Shown: positions 1 through 7,722 of the stretch, piece after piece | Layout: the number at the start of each line of letters is the position of its first letter | How positions within the stretch are numbered: the stretch's first letter is position 1 | Source of the DNA: Firmicutes bacterium ADurb.Bin300 | GTDB lineage: Bacteria > Bacillota > Clostridia > Oscillospirales > Acutalibacteraceae | NCBI GenBank assembly: GCA_002069015.1 | Contig: MWBL01000014.1 | Coordinates: forward strand, 1-39,345 | Direction of reading: 5' to 3' | Length of the DNA: 39,345 nucleotides | Notes under the pieces: generated by a model | Databases searched by the model: none | The model's input: only the letters and a program-made list of their open reading frames with translations | What the model was told of the DNA's origin: nothing | Program-made: the position numbers and the translations under genes

Positions 1-1
1 T

Positions 2-217
2 AAGGGATTTATAAGGACTATTCCGCTTTTACAGTACAGCAAGACGCGCCCCGAGGATTTAGACACGGACGGAGAAGACCATATAGCAGACGAAGTAAGA
101 TATATGTGTATGGCAAGACCGATTTCTCCGAAGCAAAAGGCAAGCGCGGCGGAGATACAGGATGACCCGCTCGAGCTTTGTAAAGGAAAATTCAAAAAAT
201 ACTCATATTGGAAGTGA
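2..217 (+). CDS. Phage terminase large subunit, C-terminal fragment
   Basis: Open from the left edge in the frame starting at base 2 and ending at the TGA of 215-217, giving about 71 residues. The readable tail includes DLDTDGEDHIADEVRYMCM, the kind of ending common in terminase large subunits of Clostridia phages, where the nuclease domain closes with an Asp-rich DHxxDExRY stretch. The enzyme would be the ATP-driven motor and nuclease that packages DNA into the prohead. It is followed directly by the portal gene, as expected. The 5' part lies outside the window, so the ATPase motifs cannot be checked. The call rests on the tail motif plus position. Confidence 0.8.
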   Translation, partial: KGFIRTIPLLQYSKTRPEDLDTDGEDHIADEVRYMCMARPISPKQKASAAEIQDDPLELCKGKFKKYSYWK

Positions 218-1877
218 TGCATTGAAGGATAAAATTAAAAAACCCGACCTCCCGAAAATAGGAAAAAAAGAAATCGACAATGCCCTGCAAACCCTTACTC
301 GCTACAGGGCAGGAAAGGTAAATCTCGAAAGACGTATCATTGAAAACGAGCAGTGGTTTAAGCTGCGTCACTGGGAACAAATGAGGGTTAATCAAGACGA
401 GGCAGAGCCTGCCTCTGCATGGCTTTTCAATTCCATAGCGAATAAGCATGCGGATGCGATGGACAACTATCCCCAAGTCATTTGCCTGCCCAGAGAAAAA
501 AGCGACAGCGACAGCGCCGATTCCCTTTCTCAAATTCTTCCCGTGATTTTTGACAGGAATGAGTTTGAAAGAGTGTATTCAGACGCGTGGTGGCAGAAGC
601 TCAAGGCGGGAACGGCTTGTTACGGAGCTTTTTGGAACCCTCGTTTAAGCGGCGGCGTGGGAGATATCGAAATCAGGCAGATAGATATTCTCAATCTGTT
701 TTGGGAAAGCGGAGTCAAGAATATTGAAAACAGCCGAAACCTGTTCCATACGGAGCTTTTTGATAATGATTATCTCATTTCTCTTTATCCCGAGCTTGAC
801 GGAAAGCTCTCAACCCCGACGGTGGAGGTATCAAGATACATATACGATGACGCTGTTGACACGAGCGAAAAAAGTGTGGTTATTGATTGGTATTATAAGA
901 TTAGTCAGAGTAAGGGCGATGTTTTGCATTACTGCAAATTCTGCAACGGCGTTGTTTTATATGCCTCTGAAAATGATGAGAGCTGCAAAGATACAGGCTT
1001 TTATTCGCACGGTTGTTATCCGTTTGTTTTAGACCCTTTATTTATTGAGGAGGGCACGCCGTGCGGCTTCGGATACATAGACATAATGAAAAACACGCAA
1101 AAGCAAATTGACCTATTAGGCAGCGCGATTATTAACAACGCAAAAATGGCTTCCGCTGTAAGGTATTTCATCAATTCGGCGGGAAGCGTGAATGAAGAGG
1201 AGTTTGCCGATTGGCAAAGCAGCTTTGTTCATGTACAAGGCAGCAATTTGGGTGAAGACAGTCTCAGACAAATCAGAATTGCCCCGATCTCTGAAATTTA
1301 TATTGCAATATTGAACAATAAAATTGATGAGCTTAAGGAAACGAGCGGGAACCGTGATTTTTCACAGGGCTCAGCTTCCGGCGGTGTAACGGCCGCGAGC
1401 GCTATTGCAGCGCTGCAGGAGGCGGGAAATAAGCTTACAAGAGATATGATTAAGGGCGGCTACCGAGCATTTACGAAGCTAAACGAGCTTTGCATTGAGC
1501 TTATAAGGCAGTTTTATGATGAACCCAGATGCTTCAGAATTACGGGCGTTGGGGGGGAAAGAGACTATATTACATATGATAATTCACTCTTAAAGCCAAA
1601 AAATCAAGGTAATGCATTCGGAATTACGCTTGGTAACAGACTCCCGATATTTGACATAAAGGTAAGCTCACAAAAGGCAAGTCCGTTTACAAAGCTCAGT
1701 CAAAACGAGCTTGCCCTCCAGCTTTATACAAACGGTATGTTTAATCCTATGATGAAGCAGCAGGCGCTTGCCGCTATAGAAATGATGGATTTCGAGGGAA
1801 AAGCACAGGTCCTTGCAAGAATTGCCTCGCAGGACACGCAAGGGGGTGAATCATACGATGACAAAGGTATCGGTTGA
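162..1877 (+). CDS. Phage portal protein
   Basis: 571 residues. Portal proteins form the dodecameric ring at the capsid vertex through which DNA enters and leaves. The protein shows the layout seen in P22-like and related portals of Firmicutes phages: a charged N-terminus, an early segment around residues 75-110 (SAWLFNSIANKHADAMDNYP), and a long helical region near residues 320-450 with NNKIDELKETSGNRDFSQG followed by an Ala-rich AASAIAALQEAG helix. The ATG at 162 has GGAG at 151-154 with 7-base spacing and overlaps the terminase by 56 bases. A TTG at 222, four bases after the terminase stop with GGAAG upstream, is an alternative start. The last 20 bases overlap the protease gene. The assignment to the portal superfamily is confident; the exact subfamily is not. 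Confidence 0.88.
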   Translation: MTRSSFVKENSKNTHIGSDALKDKIKKPDLPKIGKKEIDNALQTLTRYRAGKVNLERRIIENEQWFKLRHWEQMRVNQDEAEPASAWLFNSIANKHADAMDNYPQVICLPREKSDSDSADSLSQILPVIFDRNEFERVYSDAWWQKLKAGTACYGAFWNPRLSGGVGDIEIRQIDILNLFWESGVKNIENSRNLFHTELFDNDYLISLYPELDGKLSTPTVEVSRYIYDDAVDTSEKSVVIDWYYKISQSKGDVLHYCKFCNGVVLYASENDESCKDTGFYSHGCYPFVLDPLFIEEGTPCGFGYIDIMKNTQKQIDLLGSAIINNAKMASAVRYFINSAGSVNEEEFADWQSSFVHVQGSNLGEDSLRQIRIAPISEIYIAILNNKIDELKETSGNRDFSQGSASGGVTAASAIAALQEAGNKLTRDMIKGGYRAFTKLNELCIELIRQFYDEPRCFRITGVGGERDYITYDNSLLKPKNQGNAFGITLGNRLPIFDIKVSSQKASPFTKLSQNELALQLYTNGMFNPMMKQQALAAIEMMDFEGKAQVLARIASQDTQGGESYDDKGIG

Positions 1878-2181
1878 AGAGTTTTACGATAATTATATCA
1901 TTTCTATCGAAGGTCATGCGGGTTTTGCCCAACGGGGAAGCGATATTGTTTGCGCCGCAATCTCAACGATTACATATACTCTGCTCAACGCTATCAGGTG
2001 GGCGCAGGACGGGGATTGCCTCTATATAAGGACTGAAAATATTTCAGACGGCAATATCTATCTTGAGGTAGAGCCTTACGATTTCGCCAAAGAAAAGGTT
2101 GACACAATAATCGAAACTTGTTTAACCGGGTTTTCTCTCATTGAAGAGGAATACCCCGATTATATAAGAGTAAGCGGTTAG
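1858..2181 (+). CDS. prp: Phage-encoded Prp-type cysteine protease (DUF464/YsxB family), probable prohead protease
   Basis: 107 residues. The diagnostic Prp motif is present at residues 19-36: GHAGFAQRGSDIVCAAIS, holding the catalytic His of GHA and the catalytic Cys of IVCAA. Host Prp in Staphylococcus aureus removes the N-terminal extension of ribosomal protein L27, and phage 80alpha capsid and scaffold carry the same cleavage motif. Here the gene lies between portal and scaffold, the usual place for a prohead protease. The start at 1858 was chosen because AGGGGGTG (1841-1848) precedes it; an upstream in-frame ATG at 1813 lies inside the portal gene without a good site. The acidic C-terminal half resembles other family members. 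The family call is very sure; a capsid-maturation role is inferred from context and from motifs in the next two structural genes. Confidence 0.9.
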   Translation: MTKVSVEEFYDNYIISIEGHAGFAQRGSDIVCAAISTITYTLLNAIRWAQDGDCLYIRTENISDGNIYLEVEPYDFAKEKVDTIIETCLTGFSLIEEEYPDYIRVSG

Positions 2182-2228
2182 TCCGCGAATGACACGCCGG
2201 AAAGACGGCTGAAGAAAGGATGTATTTT

Positions 2229-3008
2229 ATGAGAAGCAATTGGTTCAGGCTCAGACTCAACGCGTTTGGCGGCGAAGGGGGAGAGTTTGGCGAACAGGGG
2301 AACGTAAAAACGGGCGACGAAGGAAATAACGAAAGGGCAGACGCCGTGCAAACAGAAGATACTGCGTTTTCCGAGGAGCTCAGCCGTGAGCAAAGGTTTT
2401 CAAAGCTTGTAGGCGGGGAGTTTAAGGACGAGTTCGCAAAAAAGATGCAAAGCATAATTGATAAACGCTTCAAGGAAACGAAAAAGCTTGAGGGAGAAAG
2501 AGAGCTGCTTTCGCCTATACTACAGGATTTATTTGAGCAGCACAATGTTCAGCAGGGCGATCTTTCGGCACTTTCTGAGGCTGTCAGCTTAAGCAGACAA
2601 CAGCGGGAAAGTGAAGAACAACGCGCAGCGGACAAGGCGAAAGAACAGGTAGCCGAATGGATAAAAGAGGGTCAGCAGCTAAAAATCGTTTATCCCTCAT
2701 TCGATTTTCGCAGTGAGCTTAAGGACGATAAAGGCTTTGCAAATCTGATTAAGGCGGGTATACCCGTCAGGACCGCGTATGAGGTGTTGCACAAGGACGA
2801 AATCTTAGGCGGCGCAATGGAATATACGGCAAAAAAGGTCAGCGAGCACGTTGTAAAGGGAATTGAGGCAAAGGCGAGTCGCCCACAGGAGAACGGAATA
2901 GGAACAAAGGGCGGAATAATCAGGAAAACAGATGTAAACTCCCTTACCTCACAGGATATAACAGATATCCTGAAACAAGTTGAAAGGGGCGCAAGCATAA
3001 GCTTTTAG
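2229..3008 (+). CDS. Phage capsid scaffolding protein
   Basis: 259 residues, highly charged and mostly predicted helical (Glu/Lys/Gln-rich), with a low-complexity Gly/Glu N-terminus and coiled-coil-like stretches around residues 75-160. Scaffolds of this kind direct capsid assembly and are removed before or during packaging. The N-terminus contains WFRLRLNAFGGEGGE, where LRLNAFGG resembles the Prp cleavage consensus (L-N-L-Q-F-F-A) in a weaker form. The ATG at 2229 is preferred because AAAGGA lies about 9 bases upstream; the in-frame ATG at 2220 directly abuts that site. Position between protease and major capsid protein supports the role. No sequence motif proves it, so it rests on composition and synteny. 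Confidence 0.78.
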   Translation: MRSNWFRLRLNAFGGEGGEFGEQGNVKTGDEGNNERADAVQTEDTAFSEELSREQRFSKLVGGEFKDEFAKKMQSIIDKRFKETKKLEGERELLSPILQDLFEQHNVQQGDLSALSEAVSLSRQQRESEEQRAADKAKEQVAEWIKEGQQLKIVYPSFDFRSELKDDKGFANLIKAGIPVRTAYEVLHKDEILGGAMEYTAKKVSEHVVKGIEAKASRPQENGIGTKGGIIRKTDVNSLTSQDITDILKQVERGASISF

Positions 3009-3040
3009 CGCTTTGACTAAATCAAAGAAAGGATTATTTT

Positions 3041-4315
3041 ATGAATTTACAGTTTTTTGCGGCAGGAGATCTTGTAAACAATACGGCAAGCGAGTCTTTT
3101 GGGAATAACTTGTCCCCGGAAATGAAGACATTTTATGATAAAACGCTCATAACACTTGCCTCCCCTTATCTTGTGCACGACCAGTTCGGGCAAAAGAGGG
3201 ACATTCCGAAGGGCGGCGGAAAGGAGATAGAATTCAGAAGGTTTTCGTCTCTTCCCAAGGCTTTGACACCGCTTATGGAGGGCATAACCCCTACGGGCAA
3301 TAAGCTTAACGTATCAAGCGCTACCGCTTCGTTAGATCAGTACGGAGATTATATTGAACAAACCGATTTACTTGAGCTTACCTCAATAGATAACACTATT
3401 GTCGAGGCAACAAAACAGCTTGCGGCTCAGGCAGGCTTGACTTTGGACACGATAGTGCGCAACGAGATTGTAGGCGGAACAAACGTACAGTATTGTCCGC
3501 GCATCTCGGGAGGGGTTGAATCGGCTGTCAACTTAAGAAGTCAGCTTGACGCTACGGCTCTTTTGAGAGTTAAGGACATATTCAAGGCAGCGGCGGAGCT
3601 TAAGGCTATGAACGCCCCGAAGATAGACGGCTACTACATCGGGATAATTCATCCTTATGTGGCTTACGATTTAATGCAGGAGGCGGGAGCTCAGTGGCTT
3701 GATGTTCAAAAATACACGACTCCCGAAAATATGCTAACGGGCGAAATAGGCTGCCTTGGCGGCGTTCGCTTTGTGGAGTCAACGGAAGCGAAGATATTTA
3801 AGGGGGCAGACCTCATTGCAGGCAGTGATACAGTAACAGTTGCCGCAACTTTATCGGCACCGGGGAAAACCTTAACGGTTGACGAGACAATTACCGCGAC
3901 AGAAGCGACAGCTCTTGTCGGGAGAAAAATTCTTCTTGAGGGTGTCACCTATACGATAAAATCCGCCACGGCAGGAACAGGCGGTGCAGCTTCCATAACC
4001 GTTGCTGACAGCGACGACAATATTCCCGTTTCTTCGGGAACAGACGGAAAGGTTATTTATGCCGCGGGTGCGGGAGCTGCAAACTGTGCGGTATTCGCAA
4101 CTTTGATACTAGGCGCCGATGCTTACGGAGTTACCTCTGTAAACGGCGGCGGTGTCGAGCACATCGTAAAACAAAAGGGCTACGGAAATGACCCACTCAA
4201 TCAGAGAAGCTCAATAGGCTGGAAGGCTCTTAAGGTAGCAAAAAGGCTTGTAGAGGAATATATGATCAGGCTTGAAAGCGGATCGACTTTCTCAGCTACG
4301 GCTAAGGCTAACTGA
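3041..4315 (+). CDS. Major capsid protein, N4-gp56 family
   Basis: 424 residues. Residues about 80-135 match the N4-gp56 capsid family style: LMEGITPTGNKLNVSSATAS, then QYGDYIEQTDLLELTSID and AGLTLDTIVRNEIVGGT. This protein forms the HK97-fold shell. It starts MNLQFFAAGD, an exact copy of the core of the Prp cleavage motif known from Firmicutes L27, so it is a likely substrate of the neighbouring protease. Around residues 260-345 there is a Thr/Ala/Gly-rich segment (for example DTVTVAATLSAPGKTLTVDE) that looks like an inserted beta-domain in the shell fold. The ribosome binding site AAGAAAGGA precedes the start. Family assignment is strong; processing is inferred. Confidence 0.9.
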   Translation: MNLQFFAAGDLVNNTASESFGNNLSPEMKTFYDKTLITLASPYLVHDQFGQKRDIPKGGGKEIEFRRFSSLPKALTPLMEGITPTGNKLNVSSATASLDQYGDYIEQTDLLELTSIDNTIVEATKQLAAQAGLTLDTIVRNEIVGGTNVQYCPRISGGVESAVNLRSQLDATALLRVKDIFKAAAELKAMNAPKIDGYYIGIIHPYVAYDLMQEAGAQWLDVQKYTTPENMLTGEIGCLGGVRFVESTEAKIFKGADLIAGSDTVTVAATLSAPGKTLTVDETITATEATALVGRKILLEGVTYTIKSATAGTGGAASITVADSDDNIPVSSGTDGKVIYAAGAGAANCAVFATLILGADAYGVTSVNGGGVEHIVKQKGYGNDPLNQRSSIGWKALKVAKRLVEEYMIRLESGSTFSATAKAN

Positions 4316-4331
4316 GCGGAAGGGAGAAAAA

Positions 4332-4562
4332 ATGAGTAAAAAAACGATTAAAGAAAACAACGGGGAACAGCTCGTAAGCATTTTTATTCCGAAACAAAAC
4401 AGGGGAGATACTCAAAGATTTGTATCCGTGAACGGGGAAAGAATCCTTGTTCAGACGGGAGTGGAGGTAAGAATACCCGAGAAATTTGCCAGGGTTATAA
4501 ATAACTCTGATGAAATGCAAGCCCAGGCTGAGAGCTTTATCCAGGCAAACATCGCACAATAA
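4332..4562 (+). CDS. Small phage head-region protein of unknown function
   Basis: 76 residues beginning MSKKTIKENNGEQLVSIFIP. The ATG at 4332 is favoured over an upstream in-frame start inside the capsid gene because AAGGGAG lies just before it and the gap to the capsid stop is then 16 bases. It contains a beta-rich stretch (QRFVSVNGERILVQTGVEVRI) followed by a helical tail. Small proteins of this type often sit between capsid and head-completion genes in Clostridia prophages. I do not recognise a named family. A strong hairpin follows it directly. Confidence 0.7.
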   Translation: MSKKTIKENNGEQLVSIFIPKQNRGDTQRFVSVNGERILVQTGVEVRIPEKFARVINNSDEMQAQAESFIQANIAQ

Positions 4563-4569
4563 AAAAAGA

Positions 4570-4594
4570 AGGAGGCGGCATAAAGCCGCCTCCT
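4570..4594 (-). terminator. Perfect 10-bp hairpin, terminator-like only on the minus strand
   Basis: AGGAGGCGGC (4570-4579) and GCCGCCTCCT (4585-4594) are perfectly complementary around a five-base loop ATAAA. On the minus strand the stem is followed by TTCTTTTTTT, the classic intrinsic terminator form; on the plus strand the flank is A-rich upstream and has no U-run downstream. It lies inside the + strand structural operon. It could stop antisense transcription or, as a plus-strand RNA hairpin, stabilise the upstream capsid mRNA. Confidence 0.7.
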
Positions 4595-4615
4595 GAAGGC
4601 GCGGAGGAAATAAAA

Positions 4616-5032
4616 ATGAAAATCTCAGAAGCAATTAATTACGCAGACTCTAATATCAAAAACAACATTGATGCGTCTGATAAGGAGTTGTGGCTGGCAC
4701 AGCTTGACGGGAGAACTATTCTGAGTCTTTACGATACTCACAAAAATCTTGCGCTCGATACAGACAGCGCGTGGGTAAAGCATGTTCTGTTTTGTTTAGG
4801 CAGAGGAGAAACGGACGGGGAATATACAAGTGAGGATTTGCTCTTAATAAGGTTTCCTTTTGATAATATTTACGTGAATTATCTTTGTTCGAGAATATAT
4901 TTGGCGCTTTTTGAGCTTGTGAGGTACGAAAACGAAGAAAAATTGTTCAATGAAGGCTTAAAAGAATACGAAAACTATATAAACAGAGCGTTTGCTCCAA
5001 AAGCCGGCGTGGAATTCATTACGGGGAGGTAG
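4616..5032 (+). CDS. Probable head-tail connector or head-completion protein
   Basis: 138 residues starting MKISEAINYADSNIKNNID, preceded by GCGGAGGAAAT. The second half contains FPFDNIYVNYLCSRIYLALFEL and a following helix ending EYENYINRAF. This P[FY]D-[ED]xY-xYL pattern is common in small proteins directly downstream of N4-gp56-type capsid genes in Clostridia prophages, where it is taken as a head-completion or adaptor protein that docks on the portal. Its place between capsid and the large propeller-like protein fits. The predicted fold is all-helical. The functional label is inferred from synteny; no catalytic motif is present. Confidence 0.65.
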   Translation: MKISEAINYADSNIKNNIDASDKELWLAQLDGRTILSLYDTHKNLALDTDSAWVKHVLFCLGRGETDGEYTSEDLLLIRFPFDNIYVNYLCSRIYLALFELVRYENEEKLFNEGLKEYENYINRAFAPKAGVEFITGR

Positions 5033-5035
5033 CAG

Positions 5036-6802
5036 ATGGCACAGGTAAAAAAAGAGCCTTTTTATGAAAAAACAATTGATGTCTTTGGGGGGTATAACCA
5101 CAATTTAAGAATATCTCCGGGTGAATATTATGACGGGGAAAATTTAACCTCCTCTTATTATCCACTGTTTAGAACAAGACATAATAGAGCAATCTTCACA
5201 AACGTGGGTATGGGTAAGCTGCAAGGACTTAACTCGGGAGGAAAGCTTTCCTACATAAAAAACGGGAAAATATATTATGGCGGGAAAGAAGTTTCCGGGC
5301 TTTTTTTCCCGGATATCGAAAAAGAAAGGCAATTTGTGTCGCTTGGGTCGTTTTTACTCGTTTTCCCCGATAAGGTATATCTCAACTTAAATGACCTAAC
5401 GCAATACGGAAGCCTTGGGGCGACATTTGTTACGGACGGTTCTGTATCGTACAGCTTATGCACGATTGACGGCACAGCTTATTCGGATTACATAAAATCC
5501 GATACCGCACCCGAAGACCCCGAAAACGGAGACTTATGGCTAGATACATCTGCAATCTCATTAAAACAGTATTCAGACTACTCCTCATCCTGGGAAACGA
5601 TTTTAACAACTTATGTAAAAATCTCTTATCCGAATATCGGTAAAGCCTTTAAGCAGTATGACGGGGTAAAAATAAGCGGCGCCTTTGACGAGCAGTTTAA
5701 TACAACGATGATAATTTGGGCTGTGGGAGATGACTATATTGTCGTCACGGGAATTATTAAGGAAACGAAAACGCAGGAAAGCGCGCTGACAGTGTCAAGA
5801 GAAATACCCGATATGGACTTTTTGTGCGAGGGAGAAAACAGAGTATGGGGCTGTAATTCTGAAAAAAATGAGATTTATGCCTGTAAATTGGGTGACTTCA
5901 AGAATTGGAACTGCTTTATGGGAATATCGACAGACAGCTACGCCGTATCGGTAGGCTCCGACGGCGAATTCACCGGAGCGATTCGCTATCTCTCTTCTGT
6001 TTTGTTTTTTAAGGAAAACTATGTCCATAAAATCTACAATACAAATCCTCCTTACAACTTGGCTACTTCACGCATAAAAGGGGTACAAAAGGGCAGTCAT
6101 CGCTCGCTTTGCGTTGTAAACGGAACGCTTTATTACCTCTCTCCGACAGGTATATGCAAATATGAGGGCTCGCTTGCTTTTGCGCTTGAAAATGTATTCG
6201 GCACAACATATTACTACAATGCGGTAGCGGGTGAATTCAGAAACAAATATTACATTTGTATGTCATCGGAAGCTAATAAGAGAAGATTGTTTGTTTATGA
6301 TACCAAAAGCGGAATATGGCACAAGGAAAGCTGCTTAGGCTCCATTATTGAGTTTGCCTGCCACAACAGCAATCTTTATTTCATTCAAAATATGATAGGT
6401 ATTAAGATTTTGGGAATGATTGATGGCGAGCAGCCTTATGGGGAGTTTACGGGAGAACTTAGAGGTTATAGTGAGGAATCGATTAACAACTGGTATGCCG
6501 AAACAGGACTGCTTGGACTTGAGTTTTCCGGGCGTAAATATTTTAAGAATGTGACAATAAGGTTTACACTTGACGAGACAGAAGACCCGCAAAAGGCTTC
6601 ATATTTGAAGCTTTATGCGGAATATGACAGCAGCGGCACATGGGAACTGCTTGACGAGAGCGGCGCGCAAAAAACTCATGGCTTTACCATTAAGGCGAAT
6701 ATTCCGAGAAGATGTGACCATATGCGGCTGAAAATTGAAGGAAGAGGGAAATGTACGATATATTCAATAAGCCTTACGGTGCAGGAAGGGAGTGACCTTT
6801 GA
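5036..6802 (+). CDS. Large propeller-like head-tail/DNA-stabilisation protein
   Basis: 588 residues with many short beta-rich repeats and aromatic/Gly turns, for example ENRVWGCNSEKNEIYACKLG, LYYLSPTGICKYEG and KRRLFVYDTKSGIWHKES. These recur like blades of a beta-propeller. The pattern resembles the tail-hub or plug proteins of short-tailed phages (P22 gp10 or T7 gp12-like). It begins FGGYNHNLRISPGEYYDGEN, a typical opening for such proteins. The start has GGGGAGGTAGCAG upstream and lies three bases after the previous stop. Its stop shares one base with the next start (TGATG). The family call comes from fold impression, not from a diagnostic residue, so a profile search is needed for certainty. 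Confidence 0.6.
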   Translation: MAQVKKEPFYEKTIDVFGGYNHNLRISPGEYYDGENLTSSYYPLFRTRHNRAIFTNVGMGKLQGLNSGGKLSYIKNGKIYYGGKEVSGLFFPDIEKERQFVSLGSFLLVFPDKVYLNLNDLTQYGSLGATFVTDGSVSYSLCTIDGTAYSDYIKSDTAPEDPENGDLWLDTSAISLKQYSDYSSSWETILTTYVKISYPNIGKAFKQYDGVKISGAFDEQFNTTMIIWAVGDDYIVVTGIIKETKTQESALTVSREIPDMDFLCEGENRVWGCNSEKNEIYACKLGDFKNWNCFMGISTDSYAVSVGSDGEFTGAIRYLSSVLFFKENYVHKIYNTNPPYNLATSRIKGVQKGSHRSLCVVNGTLYYLSPTGICKYEGSLAFALENVFGTTYYYNAVAGEFRNKYYICMSSEANKRRLFVYDTKSGIWHKESCLGSIIEFACHNSNLYFIQNMIGIKILGMIDGEQPYGEFTGELRGYSEESINNWYAETGLLGLEFSGRKYFKNVTIRFTLDETEDPQKASYLKLYAEYDSSGTWELLDESGAQKTHGFTIKANIPRRCDHMRLKIEGRGKCTIYSISLTVQEGSDL

Positions 6803-7722
6803 TGGACGGCGATATACGCGGATATCTCAGTCAGCTTGACGATACGCTTAAAACCGTACTTGAGAGCCTTTCGGGAAATGTCTTAGGGGTAAAGAGTGTT
6901 TTAACTCAAAACGGCTCTGCGGAGGAGGAAACGAATAAAAATATATATTCTATAGCCGTTAAGCTTAAGCAGGAGCAGCTTCAGAAATTTGATGAACTGA
7001 AAAGCGATATTATAAGGACTGCCGATGAGGTTACGCAGGGATGTAAGGCTTATACCGACGAGCGTGAAAACTCAGTTATCGCCGCTGTTGAAAGCGGTTA
7101 TACGGCAAAGGGCGAATTTGGGGAATACACAAGCGCGGTAAATGGCACTCTTGGCGTTTATGACGGAAGAATAAGCGCAAATACACAGGCGATTGAATTA
7201 ATTGATTCTGATTATCAAGAGTATAAAAGAACCTCGTCGTCTGACATTTCTTTAATGCCTTCGGCTATTATTTCCGAAGTATCAGAGTCTTTTATATCAA
7301 AAAACGAGTTAGGGGGGGAAACCTTTGACTCATTTATAGGTTCAAAGGTAACCCAAAGCGCAAGCGGGATAACGGAGGAGTTCAGAGCTGTATTAGAGGG
7401 GATTTCAGATACAATAGGCGAAACGGGCGACAATTTTTCCGAGTACATTCTTGAAACGAACGCATATATCCGGCGCGGTGAGCTTGAAGAGGGCGTCTTT
7501 GGTCTTGAAATAGGCAGGGGCGACAGCAATGTTAAAACACGATTTTTAAACGACAAAATATCCTTTTATCAAGGCGAGGTTGAGGTTGCGTACATTTCGA
7601 ATAACTCCCTGTATATAACGAGGGCACAGGTTCTCGACTGTTTGGAAATAGGCAACAGCGTTGACGGATACTTTACATTTGACGTATCGCAAAACGGACT
7701 TGAGGTGAGGTGGAATCAATGA
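6802..7722 (+). CDS. Phage tail/baseplate-type structural protein
   Basis: 306 residues. The N-terminal two thirds are helical and Ser/Glu-rich with heptad-like spacing, suggesting a trimeric coiled-coil stalk. The last 80 residues (RFLNDKISFYQGEVEVAYIS, then YITRAQVLDCLEIG) match a small beta-domain often found at the C-terminus of minor tail proteins in Firmicutes phages. The ATG at 6802 shares a base with the preceding TGA and has GGAAGGGAG upstream; an alternative TTG sits one codon earlier. The 3' end overlaps the next gene by 4 bases (ATGA), implying coupled translation. It probably forms part of the fibre or spike attachment. Confidence 0.62.
   Translation: MDGDIRGYLSQLDDTLKTVLESLSGNVLGVKSVLTQNGSAEEETNKNIYSIAVKLKQEQLQKFDELKSDIIRTADEVTQGCKAYTDERENSVIAAVESGYTAKGEFGEYTSAVNGTLGVYDGRISANTQAIELIDSDYQEYKRTSSSDISLMPSAIISEVSESFISKNELGGETFDSFIGSKVTQSASGITEEFRAVLEGISDTIGETGDNFSEYILETNAYIRRGELEEGVFGLEIGRGDSNVKTRFLNDKISFYQGEVEVAYISNNSLYITRAQVLDCLEIGNSVDGYFTFDVSQNGLEVRWNQ

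Noticed and set aside
1547-1560. G-runs in phage genes (for example at 1551-1557 and 7312-7318) as frameshift sites
   Set aside because: The reading frames continue intact on both sides with family-like sequence, and no alternate frame product is supported.
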